From CAJXSN01 sp947492235 (GTDB taxonomy: Bacteria > Pseudomonadota > Alphaproteobacteria > Sphingomonadales > Sphingomonadaceae), in contig NZ_CP170453.1 of assembly GCF_042492175.1 (NCBI RefSeq), forward strand, positions 2,604,001 through 2,668,000: a stretch of 64,000 nt of DNA, read 5' to 3'. A program made the translations under genes and the position numbers. Every line of letters begins with the position of its first letter. Position 1 is the stretch's first letter. The notes below the pieces were generated by a model that was not told the DNA's origin, searched no databases, and saw only the letters and a list, made by a program, of their open reading frames with translations. Of this stretch, positions 17,175 through 25,239 are shown in pieces.

Positions 17175-18215
17175 TTATCCGATGAGTTTGCCCAGTGAGC
17201 GGGCTGTGAAATCAACCATGGGCACGACGCGGGCGTAATTCAACCGCGTGGGACCGATCACACCCAGCACGCCCACCACTTTCCCTTCTCTGTCGCGGTA
17301 GGGTGAAGCGATGACCGACGACCCGCTGAGCGCGAACAGACGGTTTTCTGCGCCGATGAAAATGCGCGTAGATTCCGCTTCGCGCGCTCTTTCCAGCAAA
17401 TCGGCGACCGAGTGTTTGCTTTCCAGATCATCGAGAAGGGACCGAACCCGCTCCAGATCCTCCATAGCGGCTTCGTCCAGAAGATTGGCTTGCCCGCGCA
17501 CAATCAGGACGGGGCGCTCCGCGGCATCCTCGCTCCACACGGCGATACCGCGCTCCACCAGATCGCGGCTTGCTTCGTCGAGCGCGCTCTTTCCGCTGGC
17601 CAGTTCGCGCCGAATGTCGGCCGCCGCCTCGGGCAAAGTGCGGCCTGCCAAACGGGCAGAAATGTAATTGCTGACCTGTTCGAGGGTTTGGCCCGGCGTA
17701 GTGCCCACATCCATTACGCGGTTTTCCACCTGACCGTCCTCGCCCACCAGAACCGCGAGCGCCCGCCCCTGCCCCAGCGGCACCAGCGTCACCTGTGACA
17801 GTCGCGGCTCACGGCGTGGCACCATCACCATGCCCGCTGCCCCGCTGATGTCTGACAGGATCGCGCTGGTCGTTTCCAGCGCCTGCTCGATCGGGCCGGA
17901 TGTACTCAATCGCTGCTCGATGGCGGCTCGCTCCACAGCGGTCGGTTCAGCCACCTGCATCATGCCATCGACAAAGATGCGCAGGCCGCTTTCGGTCGGC
18001 ATCCTACCGGCGCTGGTATGCGGAGCGGACAGCAGTCCGGCGCTTTCCAGATCGGCCAGAACGGAGCGGATCGAGGCTGGCGACAGGTTCAGCCCCCCTC
18101 CCTGCGCCAAGGTTTTGGAGCCGACAGGTTCCCCGCTATCGAGATAGCCTTCCACCACCAGCTGAAATATAGAGCGCGCGCGGTCTGTCAGTTCGTTGAG
18201 CGGGGGCGAGGCCAT
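17175..18215 (-). CDS. hrcA: Heat-inducible transcription repressor HrcA
   Basis: A 346-residue repressor that binds CIRCE operators of groESL and related genes. The N-terminal winged helix (LNELTDRARSIFQLVVEGYLDSGEPVGSKTL and SPASIRSVLADLESAGLL) is followed by the HrcA GAF-like and dimerisation domains, ending YRDREGKVVGVLGVIGPTRLNYARVVPMVDFTA. The ATG at 18215 fits the family start (MASPPLNELTDRAR). It has no SD, and an RpoH-like promoter sits so close that the transcript may be nearly leaderless. I found no CIRCE repeat in this window; in many alphaproteobacteria CIRCE is only at groESL. Confidence 0.95.
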   Translation of the reverse strand: MASPPLNELTDRARSIFQLVVEGYLDSGEPVGSKTLAQGGGLNLSPASIRSVLADLESAGLLSAPHTSAGRMPTESGLRIFVDGMMQVAEPTAVERAAIEQRLSTSGPIEQALETTSAILSDISGAAGMVMVPRREPRLSQVTLVPLGQGRALAVLVGEDGQVENRVMDVGTTPGQTLEQVSNYISARLAGRTLPEAAADIRRELASGKSALDEASRDLVERGIAVWSEDAAERPVLIVRGQANLLDEAAMEDLERVRSLLDDLESKHSVADLLERAREAESTRIFIGAENRLFALSGSSVIASPYRDREGKVVGVLGVIGPTRLNYARVVPMVDFTARSLGKLIG

Positions 18216-18224
18216 ATTACCAAC

Positions 18225-18252
18225 AGATAGCGATGGCGCTGCTCTGGGCAAG
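18225..18252 (-). promoter_or_regulatory. Candidate RpoH promoter of hrcA-grpE
   Basis: Minus strand: CTTG (18252-18249), 17-bp spacer, GCTATCT (18231-18225). It differs from CTTG-N17-CYTATNT at only one position. The expected transcription start, around 18218, is 3-4 nt before the hrcA ATG. Confidence 0.5.
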
Positions 18253-18276
18253 CTTGCATGCGGACTTGCATGCGGA
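18253..18276. repeat. Perfect 12-bp tandem repeat in the hrcA-rph divergent region
   Basis: CTTGCATGCGGA occurs twice in a row. Each unit contains the palindrome GCATGC. It directly abuts the -35 of the candidate hrcA promoter and could be a regulator site or a recent duplication. Confidence 0.7.
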
Positions 18277-18328
18277 TGGCCCAAACGCCTAACGCGCTGG
18301 CGAACGATAAATCCATCTGGAGAAATTC

Positions 18329-19045
18329 ATGCGACCCTCTGGCCGTGCGCCCGACGAAATGCGCGCCATCACTATCGAGACAGGCTACACCAAACACGCA
18401 GAGGGATCGTGCCTGATCAGCTTTGGCGAGACCAAGGTGCTGTGCACCGCCAGCGTGGAAGAACGCATTCCGCCGTGGCTGCGCGGCAAGGGCGAAGGCT
18501 GGGTCACTGGCGAATACTCGATGCTCCCGCGCGCCACGCACACCCGTGGCAGCCGCGAAGCCGCACGGGGCAAGCAATCGGGACGCACGCAGGAAATCCA
18601 GCGGCTGATCGGGCGCTCCTTGCGCTCTGTCGTCGATCTGAAAAAGCTGGGCGAGCGGCAGATTACGCTCGATTGCGATGTTATTCAGGCCGATGGCGGC
18701 ACCCGCACCGCCTCGATCAGCGGCGCATGGGTGGCGCTGAAACTAGCAGTCGATGGACTGATTGCCTCGGGCGATCTGAAGGAAGACCCGATTCAAGGCA
18801 AAATCGCCGCCATCTCCTGCGGTATCTACAAGGGCACGCCGGTGCTTGATCTGGATTATCCGGAAGACAGCGACGCTGATGCGGATGCCAATTTCGTGCT
18901 GATCGAAGGCGGCCAGATAGCCGAGGTGCAGGCCACCGCAGAGGGCGCGACCTATGACGAAGAGGGCCTGCTGCGACTGCTCCGTCTGGCGAAAATGGGC
19001 TGCGACGATATCTTCGCAGCACAGGACAAAGCGACCGCTAAATGA
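18329..19045 (+). CDS. rph: Ribonuclease PH
   Basis: A 238-residue phosphorolytic 3'-5' exoribonuclease that trims tRNA and other RNA 3' ends. Conserved blocks are present: MRPSGRAPDEMR at the start, CTASVEERIPPWLRGKGEGWVTGEYSMLPRAT, the phosphate-binding region RGSREAARGKQSGRTQEIQRLIGRSLR, and DCDVIQADGGTRTASI. Full length. A GGAG lies 8 bp before the ATG. It overlaps the rdgB start by 4 bp (ATGA), so the two are coupled. Divergent from hrcA. Confidence 0.98.
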   Translation: MRPSGRAPDEMRAITIETGYTKHAEGSCLISFGETKVLCTASVEERIPPWLRGKGEGWVTGEYSMLPRATHTRGSREAARGKQSGRTQEIQRLIGRSLRSVVDLKKLGERQITLDCDVIQADGGTRTASISGAWVALKLAVDGLIASGDLKEDPIQGKIAAISCGIYKGTPVLDLDYPEDSDADADANFVLIEGGQIAEVQATAEGATYDEEGLLRLLRLAKMGCDDIFAAQDKATAK

Positions 19046-19668
19046 CACGCCTTATCGGATCGGGCAGCCTGGTCATCGCGACCCACAATGCTGGCAAGCT
19101 GAAAGAAATTCAGGCCTTGCTCGATCCTTACGGCGTGCAGTGTCTCTCGGCGGGCTCACTCGGCCTGCCCGAGCCTGCCGAGACGGGCACCACTTTTGCC
19201 GAGAACGCATTGATCAAGGCCCGCGCCTCGGCAGAAGCTTCGGGCATGGCCGCGCTGGCGGATGACAGCGGATTATCGGTCGATGCGCTGGGCGGCAGGC
19301 CCGGAGTCTACACTGCTGACTGGGCGGAGCGGCAATGGTTCGAAGGGGAGCCGGGCCGCGACTGGTTCATGGCGATGGGCAAGGTCGAGGGAATGGTGCA
19401 GGCGCTGGGCACCAATGCCAGCCGTGCCTGCGCGTTTCACTGCGTGCTCGCTCTGGCGTGGCCCGACGGCGAATATGCCGTGTATGAAGGCACCGCGCCG
19501 GGCACCCTATCATGGCCCCCGCGCGGTGAAATGGGCTTCGGCTATGATCCGGTGTTCGTGCCTGAGGGCTACGACCAGACCTTTGCCGAGCTGGACCCGG
19601 CCGACAAACACGCGATCAGCCACCGCGCCGATGCTTTCAAGAAACTGGTCGCCGATCAGTTCGGCTGA
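19042..19668 (+). CDS. rdgB: RdgB/HAM1 non-canonical purine NTP pyrophosphatase
   Basis: A 208-residue enzyme that hydrolyses dITP, XTP and related damaged purine nucleotides to monophosphates, keeping them out of DNA and RNA. Signatures: IATHNAGKLKEIQALLDPYG at the N-terminus (SxNxxK-type substrate loop with THNAGK), TFAENALIKARA, ADDSGLSVDALGGRPGVYTADWAE, GFGYDPVFVPEGYDQTFAEL and SHRADAFKKL. Start is the ATG overlapping the rph stop. The rph-rdgB-hemW order is widely conserved in alphaproteobacteria; here a reverse-strand CAP-domain gene has come between rdgB and hemW. Confidence 0.97.
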   Translation: MTRLIGSGSLVIATHNAGKLKEIQALLDPYGVQCLSAGSLGLPEPAETGTTFAENALIKARASAEASGMAALADDSGLSVDALGGRPGVYTADWAERQWFEGEPGRDWFMAMGKVEGMVQALGTNASRACAFHCVLALAWPDGEYAVYEGTAPGTLSWPPRGEMGFGYDPVFVPEGYDQTFAELDPADKHAISHRADAFKKLVADQFG

Positions 19669-19684
19669 AGGGTTCTAGCCCTCT

Positions 19685-20269
19685 TCAAGGCATTGGCGTG
19701 CCGCGCCAGTTTCCGGCGGGCAAATACCGGCAAACCAGCACATCGTTTTGCGCATTCGCGGCGATGGCGCAGCCGACTTCCTCGGTCTCTTTCCAGATGA
19801 TCTGGGTGTAGTGCCCCACATCCACCCAATTGCCGGTGGTCGAAACATCGGGAAACACGCCCGGCTTGAAAATCTCTTTCTCGGTCAGGAAAGCATCCAT
19901 CATTGCGGTGGTGCTGAAATAGCCGGTGGTGCCGATCCACAGATTCTCGCCCGCCCCGCCGCGCGCTTCTTCGCTTGCGTGTTCGATACGGTTGAGCCCG
20001 GCCAGCACTTCGGCATATTCCGCTGCATCCTCGGCCAGCTCGGCGCTCCACGTAAGAGGCTGCGCGGCAACTTCTGCGCGGGCACGGTTGTGCGATTGCA
20101 GGAAGCTGAGCGCAAACAGATCGATCGGCTGCGCCTCTTCCTCCGGAGCTTCGGGCGCAGCGATGACTGGCGTACCTGTCGATTGAACCGGTGCGGTCTC
20201 CTGCGCGGTGCAGGCGCTGCTCATCATCAATGCGGCGGTGAAAACACTGGCTGAGTATGGACGGCGCAT
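19685..20269 (-). CDS. CAP/SCP-domain lipoprotein
   Basis: A 194-residue protein of the CAP (CRISP, antigen 5, PR-1) superfamily. The signal (MRRPYSASVFTAALMMSSAC) ends in a plausible lipobox cysteine, then a Pro/Glu/Ala-rich linker, then the CAP domain. The usual four cavity residues are visible: H in QSHNRARAEV, E in RIEHASEEAR, E in AGENLW and H in GHYTQIIW. The ending GCAIAANAQNDVLVCRYLPAGNWRG is typical. The role is unknown; relatives bind sterols, lipids or metals. The gene lies between rdgB and hemW on the opposite strand, with its start only 37 bp from hemW. Confidence 0.88.
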   Translation of the reverse strand: MRRPYSASVFTAALMMSSACTAQETAPVQSTGTPVIAAPEAPEEEAQPIDLFALSFLQSHNRARAEVAAQPLTWSAELAEDAAEYAEVLAGLNRIEHASEEARGGAGENLWIGTTGYFSTTAMMDAFLTEKEIFKPGVFPDVSTTGNWVDVGHYTQIIWKETEEVGCAIAANAQNDVLVCRYLPAGNWRGTPMP

Positions 20270-20306
20270 CTTGACTTCCCTTGTTGCCGGACGCGAGGGT
20301 CTGGTT

Positions 20307-21458
20307 GTGGCGCAGGCTTTATACATACACTGGCCCTTTTGCCTGAAGAAATGTCCTTACTGCGACTTCAACAGTCATGTGCGGGCCGAGGTGGATCACG
20401 CGCTGTGGGCGCGCAGCCTGTTATCGGACATGCAATATGAAGCGGAGCTGGCTGGCGGGGATGCGCTGCATTCCATCTTCTTTGGCGGCGGAACCCCGTC
20501 GCTGATGCCACCATCACTGGTGGCTGAACTGCTGACCGGAGCCGAAAAACTGTGGGGATTCGATCCCGCTATCGAGATTACTCTCGAAGCCAATCCGACC
20601 AGCTTCGAGGCAGCCAAATTTCGCGATCTGGCAGCGGCGGGGGTGAACCGCGTGTCGCTGGGCATTCAATCACTGGACGACGATGCGCTGCGCTTTCTCG
20701 GCCGCGAGCATTCGGTGGACGAGGCTCTTGCAGCTTTGGACGAGGCCCAGAAGTTGTTTGAGCGAACCACCTTCGATTTGATTTACGCCCGCCCCGGGCA
20801 GACTGCGGATGAGTGGCCGGCGGAACTGACCCGTGCGCTTTCCTTCGGGACCTCGCATCTGTCGCTCTATCAGTTGACGATAGAGCCCGGCACCCGCTTC
20901 GCCACCGATGCCCGCATCGGCGCGCTGGAGCCAATGGAGGGGGACGATGCCGCCGCGCTCTATACTCTGACCCAAGACATGACCCGCGCTGCGGGCCTGC
21001 CCGCCTACGAGATCAGCAATCACTCCGCGTCGGGGCAGGAGAGCCGGCACAACCTCACCTATTGGCGATACCGCGATTATTGCGGGATCGGTCCGGGCGC
21101 GCATGGGCGGCGTGGCGGCAACGCGGTGCAGCGGCACAAGAAGCCGGAAAACTGGCTGGCGGCTGTCGCGGATCGCGGTGAAGGCATTGCCGATCTGCGC
21201 ACCCTTCCCCCGCACGAGCAGGCGTCAGAAGCGTTGCTGATGGGCCTGCGGCTGACAGAAGGTGTCGATATACAAGCGCTGGCCCGGCGGACAGGCATCG
21301 CCGCATCCGCGTTGCTCGATGCAACAAAGGTCGCGCTTTACACCGATCTTGGTCTGGTCTGGCAGCGCGGCGACACGCTGGGCGTGACCGCTGCCGGTAT
21401 GCCGCTGCTTGACGGATTGCTCGGTGAACTGGTCGCTGATGAATTGCTCGGCGCATGA
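20307..21458 (+). CDS. hemW: Radical SAM heme chaperone HemW (coproporphyrinogen-oxidase-like)
   Basis: A 383-residue radical SAM protein of the HemN/HemW group. The cluster motif CxxxCxxC is C12-LKK-C16-PY-C19, preceded by ALYIHWPF. It is followed by FGGGTPSLM, NPTSFEAAKFRDLAAAGVNRVSLGIQSLDD and IYARPGQT. The short N-terminus and the missing extra HemN cysteine after CDF favour HemW, a heme-trafficking protein, over true HemN oxidase. The GTG at 20307 is chosen because GAGGG is 7 bp upstream and Met-Ala-Gln-Ala-Leu-Tyr-Ile fits the family. Its stop overlaps xerC by 4 bp. Confidence 0.9.
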   Translation: MAQALYIHWPFCLKKCPYCDFNSHVRAEVDHALWARSLLSDMQYEAELAGGDALHSIFFGGGTPSLMPPSLVAELLTGAEKLWGFDPAIEITLEANPTSFEAAKFRDLAAAGVNRVSLGIQSLDDDALRFLGREHSVDEALAALDEAQKLFERTTFDLIYARPGQTADEWPAELTRALSFGTSHLSLYQLTIEPGTRFATDARIGALEPMEGDDAAALYTLTQDMTRAAGLPAYEISNHSASGQESRHNLTYWRYRDYCGIGPGAHGRRGGNAVQRHKKPENWLAAVADRGEGIADLRTLPPHEQASEALLMGLRLTEGVDIQALARRTGIAASALLDATKVALYTDLGLVWQRGDTLGVTAAGMPLLDGLLGELVADELLGA

Positions 21459-22354
21459 GCAATCCCGCCATTCTGGAACGATGGGCCGCGCATCTGACCG
21501 ATGATCTGCGGCGGTCGGCGCATACAGTCAGAGCCTACACCAAGGCTGCACAGAGACTGTTGTTGGCGCAGGATGGCGCAACTTACGAAAGCATCGGGAC
21601 GCTGGATGCAAGCACCCTGCGCCGGCATCTTGCCATGCGGCGTGCCGAAGGGCTGTCGAATGCCTCTGCGGCGCGCGAATTGTCAGCGCTCAAATCCTTT
21701 ATCCGCTTTGCCCAAAGCGAGGCTGGAATGGAGCAGACCGGAGCGCCGCGCCTACGCGGGCCACGTATCAAGAAAGGCCTACCCCGGCCTGTTACCCCGG
21801 ACGAGGCTGTCGGCATGGCAGAGCGCGTGGACAGCGACGCGTCAGAAGGCTGGATCGGTCTTCGCGACCGGGCCGTGTTGCTGCTGCTCTATGGTGCAGG
21901 GATGCGGGTGGCAGAGGCACTGTCGCTGACCGCTGAGGTGCTGCCGCTCGGCGAGACATTGACCGTAACCGGTAAGGGCAGCAAGCAGCGTGTCGTTCCG
22001 ATCCTGCCGCAATTGCGTGAGGCGGTGGAGGCGTATGTAGAGGCCTGTCCCTACCCGCTGCCGAAGGGCGAGCCCTTGTTTCGCGGGGCCAAAGGTGGCC
22101 CGCTTTCGCAAGGCATGGTGCAAAAGGCTACCGCACGCGCGCGCCGGTCCCTCGGCCTGCCCGACACCGCCACGCCCCATGCGCTGCGCCACAGTTTCGC
22201 GACGCATCTTCTGGGCGAAGGGGCGGATCTGCGGAGCCTGCAGGAATTGCTCGGTCACGCCAGCCTTGGGTCGACGCAAATCTATACCAAGGTCGATGCG
22301 GCCACGATGCTAGACACCTATCGCAGCGCCCATCCGCGAGAACGCGACGACTAG
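21455..22354 (+). CDS. xerC: Tyrosine recombinase XerC
   Basis: A 299-residue site-specific recombinase that, with XerD, resolves chromosome dimers at dif. The N-terminal SAM-like DNA-binding domain is followed by the catalytic domain with all active residues visible: R151 (GAGMRVAEAL), K174 (GKGSKQR), H242 and R245 (PHALRHSFATHLL), H268 (LLGHASLG) and nucleophile Y277 (TQIYTKVD). The length and chromosomal setting beside hemW argue for housekeeping XerC rather than a phage integrase. Start overlaps the hemW stop (ATGA). Confidence 0.93.
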   Translation: MSNPAILERWAAHLTDDLRRSAHTVRAYTKAAQRLLLAQDGATYESIGTLDASTLRRHLAMRRAEGLSNASAARELSALKSFIRFAQSEAGMEQTGAPRLRGPRIKKGLPRPVTPDEAVGMAERVDSDASEGWIGLRDRAVLLLLYGAGMRVAEALSLTAEVLPLGETLTVTGKGSKQRVVPILPQLREAVEAYVEACPYPLPKGEPLFRGAKGGPLSQGMVQKATARARRSLGLPDTATPHALRHSFATHLLGEGADLRSLQELLGHASLGSTQIYTKVDAATMLDTYRSAHPRERDD

Positions 22355-22355
22355 T

Positions 22356-22961
22356 TCAGCGCTGGCTGCGCGGTTTCCATGTTGCGAGTCGCCAGAGATA
22401 AGCGGCCGTCGCCACCACCATTATCGCAATGATGACCCCGCTGACGATATCGTCAATGTCGGAGAATGTCCGCGCGAGCCACTGCGTGCCCTTGATCAGC
22501 ATGACGTTCCACAGCGCCGCGCCCGCTGCGGTGAACAAAACAAACTTCACCTTGCCCATATGTGCGAGACCCGCCGGCAGCGAGATCATGGTGCGCATGA
22601 TTGGCGTTGCCCTCAGCGCAAAGACAACCCAGTGCCCGTGACGGCGGAAAAACTTCGTGGCACGCTCCACATCCTGCCATTCCATCGTAAGCCAGCGGCC
22701 ATAGCGCACGATGAACGGGCCGAGCCGCTCGTAGCCAAGGCGGTCGCCAATCATGAACCAGAAGTAATTGCCGATCACCGTACCGATAGTTCCGGCGATC
22801 AGCAGCGGCCAGAATTCCATGCTGCCGCGGTCAATCGCGAGGGCGCCCGCGCCCATGATCGCCTCCGATGGCATGGGCGGGAAGATGTTTTCGAGCGCCA
22901 TCAACACGGCGACGCCCAGATAGCCGAGCCGCTCGATCAGACTGACAATGAACTCATCCAT
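22356..22961 (-). CDS. DedA family membrane protein
   Basis: A 201-residue inner-membrane protein of the DedA/SNARE-associated (VTT) family, whose members flip or transport lipid carriers and help keep membrane potential. Signatures: ENIFPPMPSEAIMGAGAL in the first re-entrant loop, and RATPIMRTMISLPAGLAHMGKVKF matching the F/R-x-R-x-x-P-x-x-R-xxx-G motif. Four to five hydrophobic helices are visible. The ATG at 22961 is taken because similarity begins MDEFIVSLIERLG. It ends 1 bp from the convergent xerC stop. Confidence 0.9.
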   Translation of the reverse strand: MDEFIVSLIERLGYLGVAVLMALENIFPPMPSEAIMGAGALAIDRGSMEFWPLLIAGTIGTVIGNYFWFMIGDRLGYERLGPFIVRYGRWLTMEWQDVERATKFFRRHGHWVVFALRATPIMRTMISLPAGLAHMGKVKFVLFTAAGAALWNVMLIKGTQWLARTFSDIDDIVSGVIIAIMVVATAAYLWRLATWKPRSQR

Positions 22962-23003
22962 GGTGGTGCAACGCAGCGGCACACAGGACGTGCCGCTATA
23001 GGA

Positions 23004-23981
23004 TCAGCCCTTGACCATTTCCGCGTGCCGCCGCTCCAGCGCGTCCCAGATTTTGCCTGCGGTGTCTGTGCCATTGAACTGGTCGATTGCGACGATGCCG
23101 GTCGGGCTGGTGACATTGATTTCGGTCAGCCATTTGCCGCCGATCACATCGATGCCGACAAAGGTCAGACCGCGCCGTTTCAGCTCCGGGCCCATGGCGG
23201 CGCAAATCTCTTCTTCGCGCGCCGTCAAGGTCGCGCTTTCGGCATAGCCACCCTGCGCAAGGTTGGAGCGGAATTCCCCCTCGCCCGGCTTGCGGTTGAT
23301 CGCTCCGGCAAATTCCCCGTCGATCAGGACGATGCGCTTGTCGCCCTCGCTCACTTCGGGGAGGAAAGGCTGGACCATATGCGCCTCGGGCCAGGTCTGG
23401 TTGAACACTTCGAAAAGGGCGGAGAGATTGGTGCCGTCTGCATCCAGCTTGAAAATCGCTTTCCCGCCATTGCCGTGGAGAGGTTTAACAACCACCGCCC
23501 CATGCTTGGCTTGAAAGGCGCGCACTTCGTCCAGTGTCCGGGCGATGAGTGTCGGCGGCATGAACTCGGCATAGTCCAGAACGAACATTTTTTCCGGCGC
23601 ATTCACTACTTCGCGCGGATCGTTGCTGACCAGCGTCTGGCCCTGCAACCGGTCAAGGATCAGAGCTGCACTGATATAGCCCAGATCGAAAGGTGGATCC
23701 TGTCGCATCAGGATGACATCGACATCCTTTGCCAGATCGGTCTGGCGGCGCTCGCCCATGGTGAAATGGTCGCCCTCCACCCGCTGCACCGTCACCGGGG
23801 CGCAATGCGCTGTGATCCGCCCAGCCTTGGTCCCGTCTGCCTCCCATGCCAGCGTGCCAACATCGTAATGCATCACCGTGTGCCCGCGCTCCTGCGCAGC
23901 GAGCATCAGCGCAAAGCTCGAATCGCCAGCGATCTTCACGCTTTCCATCGGGTCCATCTGGACGGCTACACGCAAACTCAT
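23004..23981 (-). CDS. gshB: Glutathione synthetase
   Basis: A 325-residue ATP-grasp ligase joining gamma-glutamylcysteine and glycine. Motifs: VAVQMDPMESVKIAGDSSFALMLAAQERGH at the N-terminus, MRQDPPFDLGYISAALILDRL, VVVKPLHGNGGKAIFKLD (ATP-grasp lysine and glycine loop), INRKPGEGEFRSNLAQGG and FVGIDVIGGKWLTEINVTSPTGIVAID, the metal-binding end. Full length. The ATG at 23981 has AAAGGA nearby, and longer forms are not conserved. It follows yraN by 25 bp. Confidence 0.97.
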   Translation of the reverse strand: MSLRVAVQMDPMESVKIAGDSSFALMLAAQERGHTVMHYDVGTLAWEADGTKAGRITAHCAPVTVQRVEGDHFTMGERRQTDLAKDVDVILMRQDPPFDLGYISAALILDRLQGQTLVSNDPREVVNAPEKMFVLDYAEFMPPTLIARTLDEVRAFQAKHGAVVVKPLHGNGGKAIFKLDADGTNLSALFEVFNQTWPEAHMVQPFLPEVSEGDKRIVLIDGEFAGAINRKPGEGEFRSNLAQGGYAESATLTAREEEICAAMGPELKRRGLTFVGIDVIGGKWLTEINVTSPTGIVAIDQFNGTDTAGKIWDALERRHAEMVKG

Positions 23982-24006
23982 ATCCGGGTATTCCTTTGGA
24001 GAGGCT

Positions 24007-24357
24007 CTAGGGCTGCCATGCATTGGGGATGTGGCGTGGCAGGGTGCCCGGTGCAAGGAGGATCACGTCGACCGTGATATCCTCGCCTTCGGTCGCATAT
24101 TCATGCGCCACGCATTCCACGGCCGCCGCCACGCGCTGAAGGCGGTGCGCATCGATGGCAAAGTCCAGATCGGCCTTCGCGCGCCGCCATTTCACCTCGA
24201 CGAAAGCGACCAGTCCGCCACGCTTGGCAATCAGGTCGATCTCTCCGCGCGGGGTCTTCACGCGCTTTGCCAAAATGCGCCAGCCCTTCGCCTTCAGCCA
24301 GAGGGCCGCACGCGTCTCACCCTCGCGCCCGCGCTTCTCGGCTTGCTGTCGTTTCAC
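24007..24357 (-). CDS. YraN family (UPF0102) nuclease-fold protein
   Basis: A 116-residue protein of the UPF0102/YraN family, which has a predicted endonuclease-like fold. Typical pieces are KRGREGETRAALWLKAKGWRILAKRVKTPRGEIDLIAKRGGLVAFVEVKWR: the E, D and ExK positions (GEIDLI and VEVKWR) form the PD-(D/E)XK-like signature. Start is the GTG overlapping the rsmI stop by 4 bp, so translation is coupled to rsmI. Its neighbours rsmI and the LpoA-like gene repeat the yraL-yraM-yraN cluster of E. coli. Function not established. Confidence 0.88.
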   Translation of the reverse strand: MKRQQAEKRGREGETRAALWLKAKGWRILAKRVKTPRGEIDLIAKRGGLVAFVEVKWRRAKADLDFAIDAHRLQRVAAAVECVAHEYATEGEDITVDVILLAPGTLPRHIPNAWQP

Positions 24358-25211
24358 GGAGTGCGCAGTTCGAGCGCGCGGGCATAAAGCGCTTTGCGAT
24401 CCGCCCCCGTCGCCTTGGCGACCTTCCCCGCGGCTTGCGAGGGCTTGTTCTCGAGCAGCGCTTCCTTGAGCAGCGCATCCAGATCGTGCTCGCCTTCCAC
24501 CAATTCCGGCGGCCCGACCAACAGGACGATCTCTCCCTTCGGCGGATTGGCCTCGTAATAGGCGATCAGACCATCGGGCAGCCCGCGCCGGCATTCCTCG
24601 TGCATCTTGGTCAATTCGCGCGCCACCGCGATTTCTCGCACGCCCAGCACATCGGCAATCGCCCGTAGGGATTTCGTCAAGCGTGGGCCGGTTTCGTAGA
24701 AGATCAGCGTGCTCTCGACTGCGCCCAGCTCCGCCAGCACATCCGCCCGCGCCTTCTCCTTCACCGGCAGGAACCCGCCAAACAGGAACCGGTCATTAGG
24801 CAGACCCGACAGCGTCAGCCCGGCTATCACCGCGCAGGCACCGGGCAGGGTCGTCACCGGTATCCCCGCCTCGCGGCAATCATTGACCAGTCGGTAGCCC
24901 GGATCGCTGACCAGCGGCGTCCCGGCATCGCTTACCAGTGCCACCGCGCGCGATTGCATCGAATCGACCAGGCGCGCTCTGTCTTTGTCGCCCGCATGAT
25001 CGTCATAGCGCCACAGCGGCTTTGACAGGCCGAGATGCTTCATCAGTTTCCCTGTGACCCGCGTATCCTCGCACGCAACACCATCACACCGCGCCAGAAT
25101 ATCGGCTGCCCGCATCGTGATATCGCCAAGATTGCCAATCGGCGTGGCCACGATATAGAGCCCAGCGGACAAAGGTTCGGTTTCGGTCGTGTTAATCACG
25201 TGACTGCTCAT
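24354..25211 (-). CDS. rsmI: 16S rRNA (cytidine(1402)-2'-O)-methyltransferase RsmI
   Basis: A 285-residue SAM-dependent tetrapyrrole-methylase-fold enzyme that 2'-O-methylates C1402 in the decoding centre. Motifs: GLYIVATPIGNLGDITMRA, CEDTRVTGKLMKHLG, ALVSDAGTPLVSDPGYRLV, FLFGGFLPVKEKARADVL and RELTKMHEECRRG. The ATG at 25211 is used; upstream of it lies the divergent lipoprotein gene. Coupled to yraN by a GTGA overlap. Confidence 0.97.
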   Translation of the reverse strand: MSSHVINTTETEPLSAGLYIVATPIGNLGDITMRAADILARCDGVACEDTRVTGKLMKHLGLSKPLWRYDDHAGDKDRARLVDSMQSRAVALVSDAGTPLVSDPGYRLVNDCREAGIPVTTLPGACAVIAGLTLSGLPNDRFLFGGFLPVKEKARADVLAELGAVESTLIFYETGPRLTKSLRAIADVLGVREIAVARELTKMHEECRRGLPDGLIAYYEANPPKGEIVLLVGPPELVEGEHDLDALLKEALLENKPSQAAGKVAKATGADRKALYARALELRTP

Positions 25212-25239
25212 GAACCAGTGAATGAGGGAGTCGCAAGCG

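Noticed and set aside
21455..22354. Possibility that the tyrosine recombinase marks an integrated element
   Set aside because: It is coupled to hemW, has XerC length, and no att repeats, tRNA or phage genes lie nearby; it is housekeeping XerC.
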